DNA of 34,359 bases, from positions 1 to 34,359 of the IMG/VR virus record IMGVR_UViG_3300025137_000134, one strand, 5' to 3'. This document shows positions 1 to 8,538 of the stretch, in pieces (the stretch's first letter is position 1; each line of letters starts with the position of its first letter). Made by a program: the position numbers and the translations under genes. The stretch comes from a virus. The notes beneath the pieces are model-generated. The model was given only the letters and a program-made list of their open reading frames with translations, made no database searches and had not been told where the DNA came from.

Positions 1-3000
1 GTGATTTTAAAAAATTTGTTTTTGATACTATTTCCCAAGGGAGTATTGAATTAAATTCTGAATTTGGATCCGGATAATAATCTTCAATATCCATTTCAGC
101 AATTCCATTTGGAACTATTTTATAAAATGTCATATCAAATTTAGCATTTTCATCTTCATCAAGCCACTTTTGATATAATCCGTTTTTTATATTATTGTTA
201 AATATTTCTTGTTTATCAGAAGCATATTTATAAAATGTAGTAAGTTCTTTATTTTTATTATATAATTCATAATTATTTGATTCTTTTGAACCTTTTATAT
301 AACCTTCAAACTTACTATTAACATTATTTGCGTTATTTAGTGATGAATTTAAAACAAGTGAATCAGTATCTAATGATCTAATTTCCCTAAGTCCTTGTTT
401 GTTTTTTGGTAATTTATAAATTAAATTATCTGTTGGTTGGTCCATGCGGTCCCACCATTGATTATTAGCCTTAAAAGCTAATAGCTTACCATCTTTAAAA
501 GCTATTTCTTTACCACTTCCATAGCTTTTCCAATACTTAAATGCTTCATCTAAATTTCCATCTATACTAGCAGCAATACACCAAGGATTAGCTTTTTCAC
601 CCCAATTAGAATCAATTATTTTTCTAACATCTAGTTGAGCTTGTTTAGTATTTATAACTTCATAAACATCTATTCCATCTTTAAATCTTCTTTTATCTAA
701 AAAAGTTTTGTTTAAAAATTTATCTGGATTAATTCTTTTAGGTTTAATTACTCCTGAAAACTTTTCTAATAATTCATTAGGATTTTTAAAACTAAAAGGA
801 TCTAATTTTTTATTAGCAGCAATTTTAATAGCATCTTCAACTTTATATCCATCTTCAGGTAAAATTAAATAACCATTACCCATGTAAAATAAAGCTAGTT
901 TTTCATATTTACTTTTTTTGTTTTTGGGTACATCTAGTTTATTAACCCAATCAAATAAATTATCAACTTGTTTAGGTATATCTTTTAATTCTGGTCTTTT
1001 AGCTTTTAATATATTTTCGTAATTTTTTCTAGAAGTTTTAGAATATTTAATAGACAATAATGAATCATGATTACCAATAATACTAAGGCCATTATTTAAT
1101 GATTTAGAAAATTTAAAATCTATTGGTCTATCAATAATTCTACTAACTTCTTCAGTTTTTTGTTCTTTATCTAAAAATTCTCTTTTTTCTGCAACTTCAG
1201 GTTTTTGTATAACCTCCATTGTAGCATCTAAAGCTATTTCATCTGCAAGTAATTGTGATAACGATGTTTTACGTGAGTTTGCTAAATTAGCATATACGCT
1301 AGGCCCAGTAAAGTAATCAATAAACTCTTGTTTAGTTATTTCAGATTTTGGTTTAAATACTTTTTTACCTATTTGTGTTTTTTCTCTTAATTGTTTACCT
1401 TCTTCATTTATAACTTCTTCAGTAAATAAACCAGAAAACTTTTTATTAAGTGTTTGTTGAGGAATAGCTTTAAATATTTTTTCAAAATTATCATCTAAGT
1501 ATTGCTTATATGCAACACCAGTACCTAATAAATTTTTAAATGTTTTAGTTAAATCATTTCTAAAACTTTTTGTTAAAGCTGCTTTAAATTTTTTACTATC
1601 AACAGGCGGTAATTTAGTACCAAATGTTTTCTTAACTGAATCACGTACTTCCTGTACTGCTGCTTCATTTAAATTTATTTCTCTTCTTAAACTTTTACGT
1701 GCATCTTTAGATTCTTTATCTTGTGACTGTGTTACAATATCATCTGTAACTTCTGTTGCTGCAACACCTCTAGCTTCTGTAACATCTTCTGTAAACTTTT
1801 CACCTAATATACGACGTGAAGCTTCTATAGCTCTAGCTGGTAAATATTTGTTTATATAAGCGGCTAATGGCACACCTGAATCTGGTTTATATGCTCTAAT
1901 TAAATCTAATATTCCTCTTTGACCTATTTCAATTTCACTTTCTAAAAGTTCTTTATCAAAATTAGGAGCATCTCTTCTTTTTTGTACTATTTTATTTGTT
2001 ATAGGTTTGAATAAATTAATTATTTCAAGAGCACTATCTACACCTTTTGCATCGTATAATTCTTGAACTTTGTCAGATGCAATATCAGCTTTAGATTCTT
2101 TTACAATACTTTCAGCTTCTTTTATTGCTTTAAGCAAATCAAACAGACCACGTTCACCTGTTTCATCTTCTTTAACAGTTTGTGGTTCAATTTCATTAAC
2201 AGTTTCTGCTTCTGTTTCTGTTAACTTACCTGTTGCTTTTGTTTCTGTTAATGCTATTTGAGATTTACTTAATTTACCTTCTGAAATATTTTTATTGTAA
2301 TCCTTAACAAAATTATATACATCTCTACCAGTATTAAATTTAACTTTAACACCAGCAGCTTGAAGAGTTCTTCTTATTACATCACCTATTTTAGTAAATA
2401 TATTTTCATTAAAAGTAATATCACCCGTAGCTAATGCATCAGAAAATAAAGTTATAGCTTCTTCTGCTTGTTCTTCAGCAGATTTGTTTTTATATTGATT
2501 TAATCTTTGAGCGTATTTACTATCCTTAACTTGATTAACATCAATTTTATTTAAATATTTACTAAGAGCATTTCCTAAATTAAGCTGAGCTTCGGGATTA
2601 CCTTTAACGGTTTTGTAAAGCAACGCATGTAAAACTTCATGGAAAGGAGCTGTAACTGCTTGGTCTTTTTTAGCTATTTCTTTATTTATTACAATAGTTT
2701 GTTTACCTGTATTACGATTTTGTATAATAAATGCTTGCTGTTCAGAAGCTTTTTGACTTACTTTGCCTGGTATGTTTTGCTGTAAAAATTCATTTATAGC
2801 TGCAGCATTTTCAAAAGATTCAACATTTATATCAGATATTTCTGAAACAGCTTGTGTTGCTTTTTCAATGTTTTTTTCAAGCATAATATTATTAATCCTA
2901 TTTTGAGAATCTTCATATGCTGTTTTAAATCCTTTTAAAGCTGTATTATATTGTTTTCTATTAATCTTACCTTCATCAAATTCTTCATTTAACTTTTGAA

Positions 3001-4309
3001 CTTTTGAAATTTGTGTATTAGCTAAATCTCCTAAATTATTTATTTCATCAATTTGTGTATCAGATAGTTTATTTATTTTATCATTATTTTCTGTTACACG
3101 AGTAGTTATTTTAGCTTTAACTTCGTCTATTTGATTTTGTATACCTTCTTTTACTGTTGGTGATCTTGAAAGATTATATTGTTTATTTAAAACAGTAAGT
3201 TCTTCAAGTTCTTGATTTATTGCTTTAACGTCCGAAGGTGGTCTTGAATTACTACTAGCTAACAATCTAGCTCCTTTCATACCTGCACCTCCAAAAGCTC
3301 CTTGTAATCCGCTTTCAAATCCTTGTTGTGAAAATACAGCATTAACAAATTCTCCAGCAGCCTCTTTTTGACTACCAGTTTCACCTAATTTTTTATTATA
3401 TTCTTCAGCACCATATTGGAACATTTCAGTTCCAGCTTCAACTCTTGCGGCTCCTAAAACCGCTAATCCTTTAGCACCAAATTGTCTTCCAATAATAGTT
3501 TTAGATATTGATTTAGCAGCTTCTTTTTTTAACGGAGCAATCATTTTACCAAGACCAGTATTTTCAGCAAAAGCTTGGAAGTATGCAATACCCATAGGTT
3601 TAGCTGTATCTGCTTCGTCATCTTGTATAAGTTGTTCTAATGATTTTCCTTTTCTTTTAGCTAATCCTTTATTGTATTCTATATAATTATCTGCTGCATA
3701 GTCCATGAAATATCCAGCCCCTGCAGTTAAAACACCATAAGCTGCTGATCCTACTGTATTTAAAAAAGCACTTGCTATTGCAGCTCCTCCTTTTAAAAAC
3801 TCACCTTCTTTAAAGCTTTCAATAATTTCAAGAGTAGGTTTACGTAATTGTTTTTCTTTTTCTCTTTCTGGTATTTTTTCTAAAATTTCTTCAGTACCTA
3901 ATCCTTCTGTAATAAATTTATTGTCTTTATTTTCTTTAATAAATTCTTCTACATTTTCTTCACCAAAAACAGAGTTAGCTATAGCAGCACTTGCAATATC
4001 TAAAGCAGCTGAATCTCCTGTCCAAAAATCAGCAACTCTTCCAAAGTCTGTTCCAATATTATATAATGAATTTTTTATAGATTCAAAACCAGATACTTCA
4101 GCTGACGGTAAATCCGAAGAAACGGTTTCCGAAACTAATTCCGTATCTGCGCTTACGGGTGCTACAGTTTCCTCCACAACCGCACCCGGTGCTGTGGGAG
4201 TTTGCTTTCCCAATTCTTGGGATTCATAATATTTTATAACAGCTGCAATATTTTCTTCAGATTCACCTGCATCAATCATGCGCTGAACAATAGCTTCTAT
4301 TTCATTCAT
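1..4309 (-). CDS. Giant multidomain internal virion (polyvalent-type) protein, 3' end outside window
   Basis: An open frame starts at ATG 4309 (NEIEAIVQRMIDAGES) and runs 1436 codons without a stop to the window edge, so the C-terminus is missing. Residues about 70-400 contain Gly/Ala-rich hydrophobic stretches followed by Lys/Glu-rich helical sequence. A zinc-protease-type HEVLH motif lies at residues 557-561, with an acidic EEQAEEA stretch about 50 residues later as a possible third ligand. Residues about 793-836 (GILDLIRAYKPDSG, then AAYINKYLPARAIE) resemble sigma-70 region 2. A distinctive module at about 1243-1295 contains NPWCIAAS, YWKSYGSGKEIAF and WWDRMDQP; I do not recognise it by name. 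The gene is last in the visible late operon, after two ejection-type proteins, which suggests an internal protein injected with the DNA, like the cargo proteins of crAss-like phages. Enzymatic activity is not shown. Confidence 0.8.
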   Translation of the reverse strand, partial: MNEIEAIVQRMIDAGESEENIAAVIKYYESQELGKQTPTAPGAVVEETVAPVSADTELVSETVSSDLPSAEVSGFESIKNSLYNIGTDFGRVADFWTGDSAALDIASAAIANSVFGEENVEEFIKENKDNKFITEGLGTEEILEKIPEREKEKQLRKPTLEIIESFKEGEFLKGGAAIASAFLNTVGSAAYGVLTAGAGYFMDYAADNYIEYNKGLAKRKGKSLEQLIQDDEADTAKPMGIAYFQAFAENTGLGKMIAPLKKEAAKSISKTIIGRQFGAKGLAVLGAARVEAGTEMFQYGAEEYNKKLGETGSQKEAAGEFVNAVFSQQGFESGLQGAFGGAGMKGARLLASSNSRPPSDVKAINQELEELTVLNKQYNLSRSPTVKEGIQNQIDEVKAKITTRVTENNDKINKLSDTQIDEINNLGDLANTQISKVQKLNEEFDEGKINRKQYNTALKGFKTAYEDSQNRINNIMLEKNIEKATQAVSEISDINVESFENAAAINEFLQQNIPGKVSQKASEQQAFIIQNRNTGKQTIVINKEIAKKDQAVTAPFHEVLHALLYKTVKGNPEAQLNLGNALSKYLNKIDVNQVKDSKYAQRLNQYKNKSAEEQAEEAITLFSDALATGDITFNENIFTKIGDVIRRTLQAAGVKVKFNTGRDVYNFVKDYNKNISEGKLSKSQIALTETKATGKLTETEAETVNEIEPQTVKEDETGERGLFDLLKAIKEAESIVKESKADIASDKVQELYDAKGVDSALEIINLFKPITNKIVQKRRDAPNFDKELLESEIEIGQRGILDLIRAYKPDSGVPLAAYINKYLPARAIEASRRILGEKFTEDVTEARGVAATEVTDDIVTQSQDKESKDARKSLRREINLNEAAVQEVRDSVKKTFGTKLPPVDSKKFKAALTKSFRNDLTKTFKNLLGTGVAYKQYLDDNFEKIFKAIPQQTLNKKFSGLFTEEVINEEGKQLREKTQIGKKVFKPKSEITKQEFIDYFTGPSVYANLANSRKTSLSQLLADEIALDATMEVIQKPEVAEKREFLDKEQKTEEVSRIIDRPIDFKFSKSLNNGLSIIGNHDSLLSIKYSKTSRKNYENILKAKRPELKDIPKQVDNLFDWVNKLDVPKNKKSKYEKLALFYMGNGYLILPEDGYKVEDAIKIAANKKLDPFSFKNPNELLEKFSGVIKPKRINPDKFLNKTFLDKRRFKDGIDVYEVINTKQAQLDVRKIIDSNWGEKANPWCIAASIDGNLDEAFKYWKSYGSGKEIAFKDGKLLAFKANNQWWDRMDQPTDNLIYKLPKNKQGLREIRSLDTDSLVLNSSLNNANNVNSKFEGYIKGSKESNNYELYNKNKELTTFYKYASDKQEIFNNNIKNGLYQKWLDEDENAKFDMTFYKIVPNGIAEMDIEDYYPDPNSEFNSILPWEIVSKTNFLKS

Positions 4310-4320
4310 ATTAAACTATT

Positions 4321-5886
4321 TTATTTTGTTGTATATTTTTGTAATAAATCAGCTGCATTCATTTCATCTTGAGTTGGCGGAGTAAAGCCGCCTTGTATTG
4401 TTAATGCGTTTAATAAATCATCTGCAACGCTTTTAGCGGTTGGCACATCATAACCAGAAGCAATTAATAATTCTCTATAAAAATCTTTTTTACTAATTGG
4501 TTTATTAATATCTAATTCTATTCTTGAAGTTTTTGGAGCTCCTTTTAAATTAATATCATAACCTACAAATTTATCGTCTTCGTCTCTAGCTGTTTTAACA
4601 TTAAAGCCCATGCGATTTAAAGTTGATTCAAGAGCAGTATCATTTTCTTTAATTTCTAAATTGCCTATAGTTTGTATTACATTACTTTGAGGTGCTCTAG
4701 GAAAATTAAATACATTACCTTCTGCTAATATATCATTAGCCATTTTGCCGGCAGTTATTTCTTTTTTACTAGGTTTAGATGCTTTTGTAGGCTTTGGTGG
4801 AACAATTAATTGTCTTTTAGTAGTTGCAAGAGCAAAATCACCTTCAATTTGAATTACATCTTTTTGAGATGCAATATCATTTAATAAAAGTTCAGTATAA
4901 GCTTTTCTTACACCTTCTTCATTATCTGTTAACGGAACTTCAGTTGATTGATTTAATTGATTTTTCCAAACATTTCTTTTTTGTTGATTGTCTAAACCAT
5001 AATAAGCAGCAACTTGTCCATCTAATGTTGCAGATGAAGCATCAACAATAGCCTCTTTATTTATTGTTTTATATAGTTGTTTATATTTATCTCCACCAAT
5101 TGTTGTTGTAATACTTTCTTCTGTATTTAAAAATTGTTCTTTATAACCACCTTGATCATTAAGTATTTGTTTGTCTACGTCTTTTAAAAACTCTGTTTTA
5201 GTATCAGGTATATCGTATAATAAACTATTGCCAGATTGCAAATATTTTACTGAATTTAAACTTCGTATTAAGGATCCATCTTCACGGTAAGCCATCATGT
5301 CCATAGAACCATCTTCTAATTGGATCATTCTAACTGTTCCTCCGGGTTGTCTACCACTTGCTACTTGTATAAATTCTTGATTTATTAATCTTTCTTGCTC
5401 ATTTTCTCCAGCAATACCTTTAGTATATCCTAACTCGTTTTTGTTTTGTATACTTAAATAATTTTGGCCATCAGCTTGCATAGAACCTACGAAAGCTTCT
5501 GCATCTATTAGTGTTGTATAAGAATTTTGTAATAATTTATTATAATATGCTCTGTTTTGAGGATTTGTTTCAGTAAGCAAAGCTATTTTAGCATCTCCAT
5601 ATTGTTTTATAGCGTTATCAGCTATTGGTCGTAATTCATCTGATAGTTGGTATTTTTTTGTTTGCTGTTGAAAATTAGCATTCATTTTAGCTTTTTCAAG
5701 ATCAACTCTATTAAATAAATCTTGTTCTTTTTTTAAAGCTGCTTCTTGCTCTTTAAGTAATTTTTCTTGTTTTTTAGCATACATTTCAATGCCTCTAGCC
5801 GCTTGCTTCCCAACTTGTTCTAAACCTGCTGCATATATCTGACCTGCTTTACTAGGCTGTACTATTTGTGGATTTCTATAACTCAT
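4321..5886 (-). CDS. Probable internal virion / ejection protein, coiled coil
   Basis: A 521-residue protein starting MSYRNPQIVQPSKAG. Residues about 20-75 are Lys/Glu/Gln-rich (KKQEKLLKEQEAALKKEQ) and should form a coiled coil. The rest is polar, mostly helical at first, with no signal peptide or catalytic motif that I recognise; the C-terminal 60 residues look globular. It sits between the 255-residue Ala/Gln-rich protein and the giant internal protein, with an 11-bp gap to the latter. Such Gln- and Ala-rich helical proteins downstream of tail genes are usually ejected core proteins in podoviruses. The role is inferred from position and composition; an alternative is a non-ejected tail-associated protein. 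Confidence 0.65.
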   Translation of the reverse strand: MSYRNPQIVQPSKAGQIYAAGLEQVGKQAARGIEMYAKKQEKLLKEQEAALKKEQDLFNRVDLEKAKMNANFQQQTKKYQLSDELRPIADNAIKQYGDAKIALLTETNPQNRAYYNKLLQNSYTTLIDAEAFVGSMQADGQNYLSIQNKNELGYTKGIAGENEQERLINQEFIQVASGRQPGGTVRMIQLEDGSMDMMAYREDGSLIRSLNSVKYLQSGNSLLYDIPDTKTEFLKDVDKQILNDQGGYKEQFLNTEESITTTIGGDKYKQLYKTINKEAIVDASSATLDGQVAAYYGLDNQQKRNVWKNQLNQSTEVPLTDNEEGVRKAYTELLLNDIASQKDVIQIEGDFALATTKRQLIVPPKPTKASKPSKKEITAGKMANDILAEGNVFNFPRAPQSNVIQTIGNLEIKENDTALESTLNRMGFNVKTARDEDDKFVGYDINLKGAPKTSRIELDINKPISKKDFYRELLIASGYDVPTAKSVADDLLNALTIQGGFTPPTQDEMNAADLLQKYTTK

Positions 5887-5904
5887 AATTTATTTTTTAT
5901 AATC

Positions 5905-6672
5905 TTAACTTGGTTTACCACTTCCACCAGGACCAGGAACAGATCCGCCTTGGTAATTACCCGCAACTGAAGCTCCTATATTTCCTAAAGAACTCATACC
6001 ACCAGATATTATAGAAGCTTGATCTGCTCTTGCTTGATTAATATTTGCTTGGCTTTGAGCTTGTTGGCCTGCTAGTCTATCTAATTGTGTTTGTTCTCTT
6101 ATTTCTTTTTGACCAAACATAAATTGTTGCCCAGCAACATCAGCTGATTGCATTCTTTGAGCTTCACTTAATTGAGCACCTTGAACTCTTCGAGCTTCAC
6201 TTAATTTAACTTGTTGTAATTGTGCTTCTCCTTGTGCTTTTAATCTTTCATTACTTAATTCTTGTTTTTCAATATCTGCAGAAACTTGTTTTTTACTTTG
6301 TAATGCCGCTTGAGCTAAAGCAGTTGCACCACCAGCACTAGCACCAGTTGCCCTTAAAGTATCTAATGTATTAGCTAATGCTAAATCTGATTGCTCCATT
6401 TGTATTTCAGCAGCACCAGTAGCAACACCTAAATCACCATAAGGATTAGACATCATTCCACTAAGATCGGTAGCCATTGAACTAAGATCTTTTACATTAG
6501 CATAAGGATTAATAATAGGTTGCCTTTTACTTTCTAAAGCATTCATTTTTCTACCTATTCTTTCTTTTTCTTTTTCTTCTGCTTTACGCTGTTTTTTAGC
6601 TCCAACAGCGCCAATAATAGTACCACCTAATGAAACTGCCGCTGAAGCGATGCCAACTATTAACATACTCAT
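5905..6672 (-). CDS. Probable internal virion protein with N-terminal membrane helix
   Basis: A 255-residue protein. Residues 3-25 are a Gly/Ala-rich hydrophobic segment (LIVGIASAAVSLGGTIIGAV), followed by a basic turn (KKQRKAEEKEKER). Residues about 85-225 are a long Ala/Gln/Ser-rich helical region (LANTLDTLRATGASAGGA, then many AQ, SEARR and QAQSQ repeats). The C-terminus is Gly/Pro/Ser-rich. This composition matches DNA-ejection or internal core proteins of podoviruses (in the manner of T7 gp14), which insert into the host membrane after release. The start codon shares an ATGA overlap with the stop of the upstream cupin-like gene, indicating translational coupling. No homologue search was possible, so the family assignment rests on composition and position. 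Confidence 0.65.
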   Translation of the reverse strand: MSMLIVGIASAAVSLGGTIIGAVGAKKQRKAEEKEKERIGRKMNALESKRQPIINPYANVKDLSSMATDLSGMMSNPYGDLGVATGAAEIQMEQSDLALANTLDTLRATGASAGGATALAQAALQSKKQVSADIEKQELSNERLKAQGEAQLQQVKLSEARRVQGAQLSEAQRMQSADVAGQQFMFGQKEIREQTQLDRLAGQQAQSQANINQARADQASIISGGMSSLGNIGASVAGNYQGGSVPGPGGSGKPS

Positions 6673-7079
6673 AATTTACTTGTTTTAAATTTAAATTCTT
6701 CATAACTAGATGAAGCTAATATTTTTTCTAATTCCTCAATGTTTTTAATATTATTAGGATTTTTATGTACCGTTACAAATGTGCTATTAGTATGGGCATA
6801 TATTACTCTTTGATCACCAGCTTTAGATTTTTTATAAAAAGGTGCTGAATATTTTATTATTTTATCATTTGTTTTAATAGATACAGTGCCTTCAGTTAAA
6901 AACCATGCATGATCAAATGTGTGTATTGCACCTAGTACAATGCCTCCAGCGTGCATTTTCATTTCTCTTAAATAAATTTGATCTGCAAAAGTATGTTTAA
7001 CAGGAAAAGCATCATGAGTTGCTATTTTACCATTATTATGTACTAAAACAATATCGTCATTTAATTTTTCTATTTCCAT
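6669..7079 (-). CDS. Cupin-like protein in the virion gene cluster
   Basis: A 136-residue protein whose central region (residues 35-108) has the alternating short beta strands of a cupin barrel. Histidines and an acid sit in cupin-like places: H53, H57 and E63 in GAIHTFDHAWFLTEGTV, then H96 and H105 in AHTNSTFVTVHKNP. This pattern could bind a metal. There is no signal peptide. It lies between the tail-hub-like gene (TAATG overlap at 7079) and the internal virion protein gene (ATGA overlap at 6669), so it is co-translated with structural genes and may be a small virion component rather than an enzyme. The cupin call comes from motif spacing alone and is moderately sure. Confidence 0.6.
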   Translation of the reverse strand: MEIEKLNDDIVLVHNNGKIATHDAFPVKHTFADQIYLREMKMHAGGIVLGAIHTFDHAWFLTEGTVSIKTNDKIIKYSAPFYKKSKAGDQRVIYAHTNSTFVTVHKNPNNIKNIEELEKILASSSYEEFKFKTSKL

Positions 7080-8509
7080 TAATAAGATGATTCTATATAA
7101 TCCGAAGATACAGCAAATAATTCTTTTGCACCTCCAGGATCAGTAACAGAATCAGTAGATACTTTAACTGTTGCAAAATAGCCTTTAATACCTGTAACGG
7201 CATTTCCAAATATTACTTCACCTGCTGCAGCTACACTATTGTTTACTAAATTAGCTTTGTATTTGTTTTCCATACGTACAAATCCGGCATAATTAATTGG
7301 CGGAGTTAATACATTAGGAAATTGATTGCCATAATTATCATAAGCACCCTCATTATAACTATATACTTTTGTAGTTACATCTTGATTTATAGCAGATACA
7401 GCTATAGGATTACCAACTTTTTGTAAATCTGATTTAAAACTATCAACTTGCCATCCATTATCACCTTCATAATTAACTGTTTTAAAGACTTTTGATAAGC
7501 TTACTTGAGGATTAAATACAAACTCTATAGAAGATGAGCTGGTAGCACCATAAAACGTTCCATGGCTTACATCAGGGCTGTAATGAATATATAATGCTGC
7601 ATCGTTAAAAGTATAAAAGTTATTTTTTAAACTTGTTCCTAATGTTGGCTTATATGTATAAAAACTTTCCCATCCTTTTACATCTTCATTAAATGATAAT
7701 GTATGATATGTAGGGTTAGGTGCTGGTGCCTTATTCATATCTGGTTGTAATGATAATACATATTGTTTATTGTAAATATCCCACATACCCATTGCTTTAC
7801 CACTTGTAGTTGTACTATTTAATGAGCTTAAGTTATCTCTAAAAAAATCATACATCCCATATTTAGATATTTCTGATATACCATCAACTGACAATCTTAG
7901 TACAGCATTTCTTTCTTTATCAGTAAAATATTTTCTATAGCCATATACTGCAAAACTTTCTGGGTTTTTACTTATACCAAAGTTTCCAGCAAAAGCTTGT
8001 ATTTGACCAATTACATTAGGCCCAGTAGTTACAGTAGCATTACCTTCAGCTGAATAGATTGCATCTTTATCAATTAAAGCTCTATTAACTTTATTTTCTT
8101 GAAATATAACAAGATTTGTATCTTCTGCATATAACTTTTGTATTGAACCATTAGCTGGATCAACAGACTTAGTAATGTCTTCACCAACTGAAAATACATT
8201 TGTATCATTAATACCTGTTCTTGAATTAAATATTCCTGAATATATTAATGAATTTTGTTTGTGTATAGCATTTGGTTCAGATTCAACTAAATAGGCACGT
8301 ACTCCATAGTCTACATTAGTATTATTATAACCACCACGTATTCTAGCTTCTTCAATAAACCATGATTTTGATTGATTTGCTGTAGCATCTTGTGGTATAG
8401 CTTTAGCTGAACCATTAATACCATTCCAAATAACATTATCGCCGCTTGCATCTACAACTTTTCTTAATATAAAGCTGTTAAAATATTTAACTTCTACTAC
8501 TGCTGCCAT
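7079..8509 (-). CDS. Tail hub/stabilisation-like protein (second part)
   Basis: A 476-residue beta-rich protein starting MAAVVEVKYFNSFILRKV. Its middle carries the sequence NLVIFQENKVNRALI, then GISKNPESFAVYGYRKYF and RLSVDGISEISKYGMYDFFR, a block I associate with the C-terminal part of large tail stabilisation or hub proteins of crAss-like and related marine phages. It follows the 1434-residue hub gene by a 29-bp AT-rich gap with its own ATG. In related phages as I recall them, the two parts may be one polypeptide, which would make this a split hub; that is inference. No catalytic motif or signal peptide is seen. Its stop overlaps the next start as TAATG. Confidence 0.6.
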   Translation of the reverse strand: MAAVVEVKYFNSFILRKVVDASGDNVIWNGINGSAKAIPQDATANQSKSWFIEEARIRGGYNNTNVDYGVRAYLVESEPNAIHKQNSLIYSGIFNSRTGINDTNVFSVGEDITKSVDPANGSIQKLYAEDTNLVIFQENKVNRALIDKDAIYSAEGNATVTTGPNVIGQIQAFAGNFGISKNPESFAVYGYRKYFTDKERNAVLRLSVDGISEISKYGMYDFFRDNLSSLNSTTTSGKAMGMWDIYNKQYVLSLQPDMNKAPAPNPTYHTLSFNEDVKGWESFYTYKPTLGTSLKNNFYTFNDAALYIHYSPDVSHGTFYGATSSSSIEFVFNPQVSLSKVFKTVNYEGDNGWQVDSFKSDLQKVGNPIAVSAINQDVTTKVYSYNEGAYDNYGNQFPNVLTPPINYAGFVRMENKYKANLVNNSVAAAGEVIFGNAVTGIKGYFATVKVSTDSVTDPGGAKELFAVSSDYIESSY

Positions 8510-8538
8510 ATTTTATTATTACTTATTTATTATATTAA

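Noticed and set aside
3921-4229. Plus-strand 102-codon open frame
   Set aside because: It is antisense to the N-terminal part of the giant protein, which continues through the whole region; Ser/Ala-rich shadow composition.
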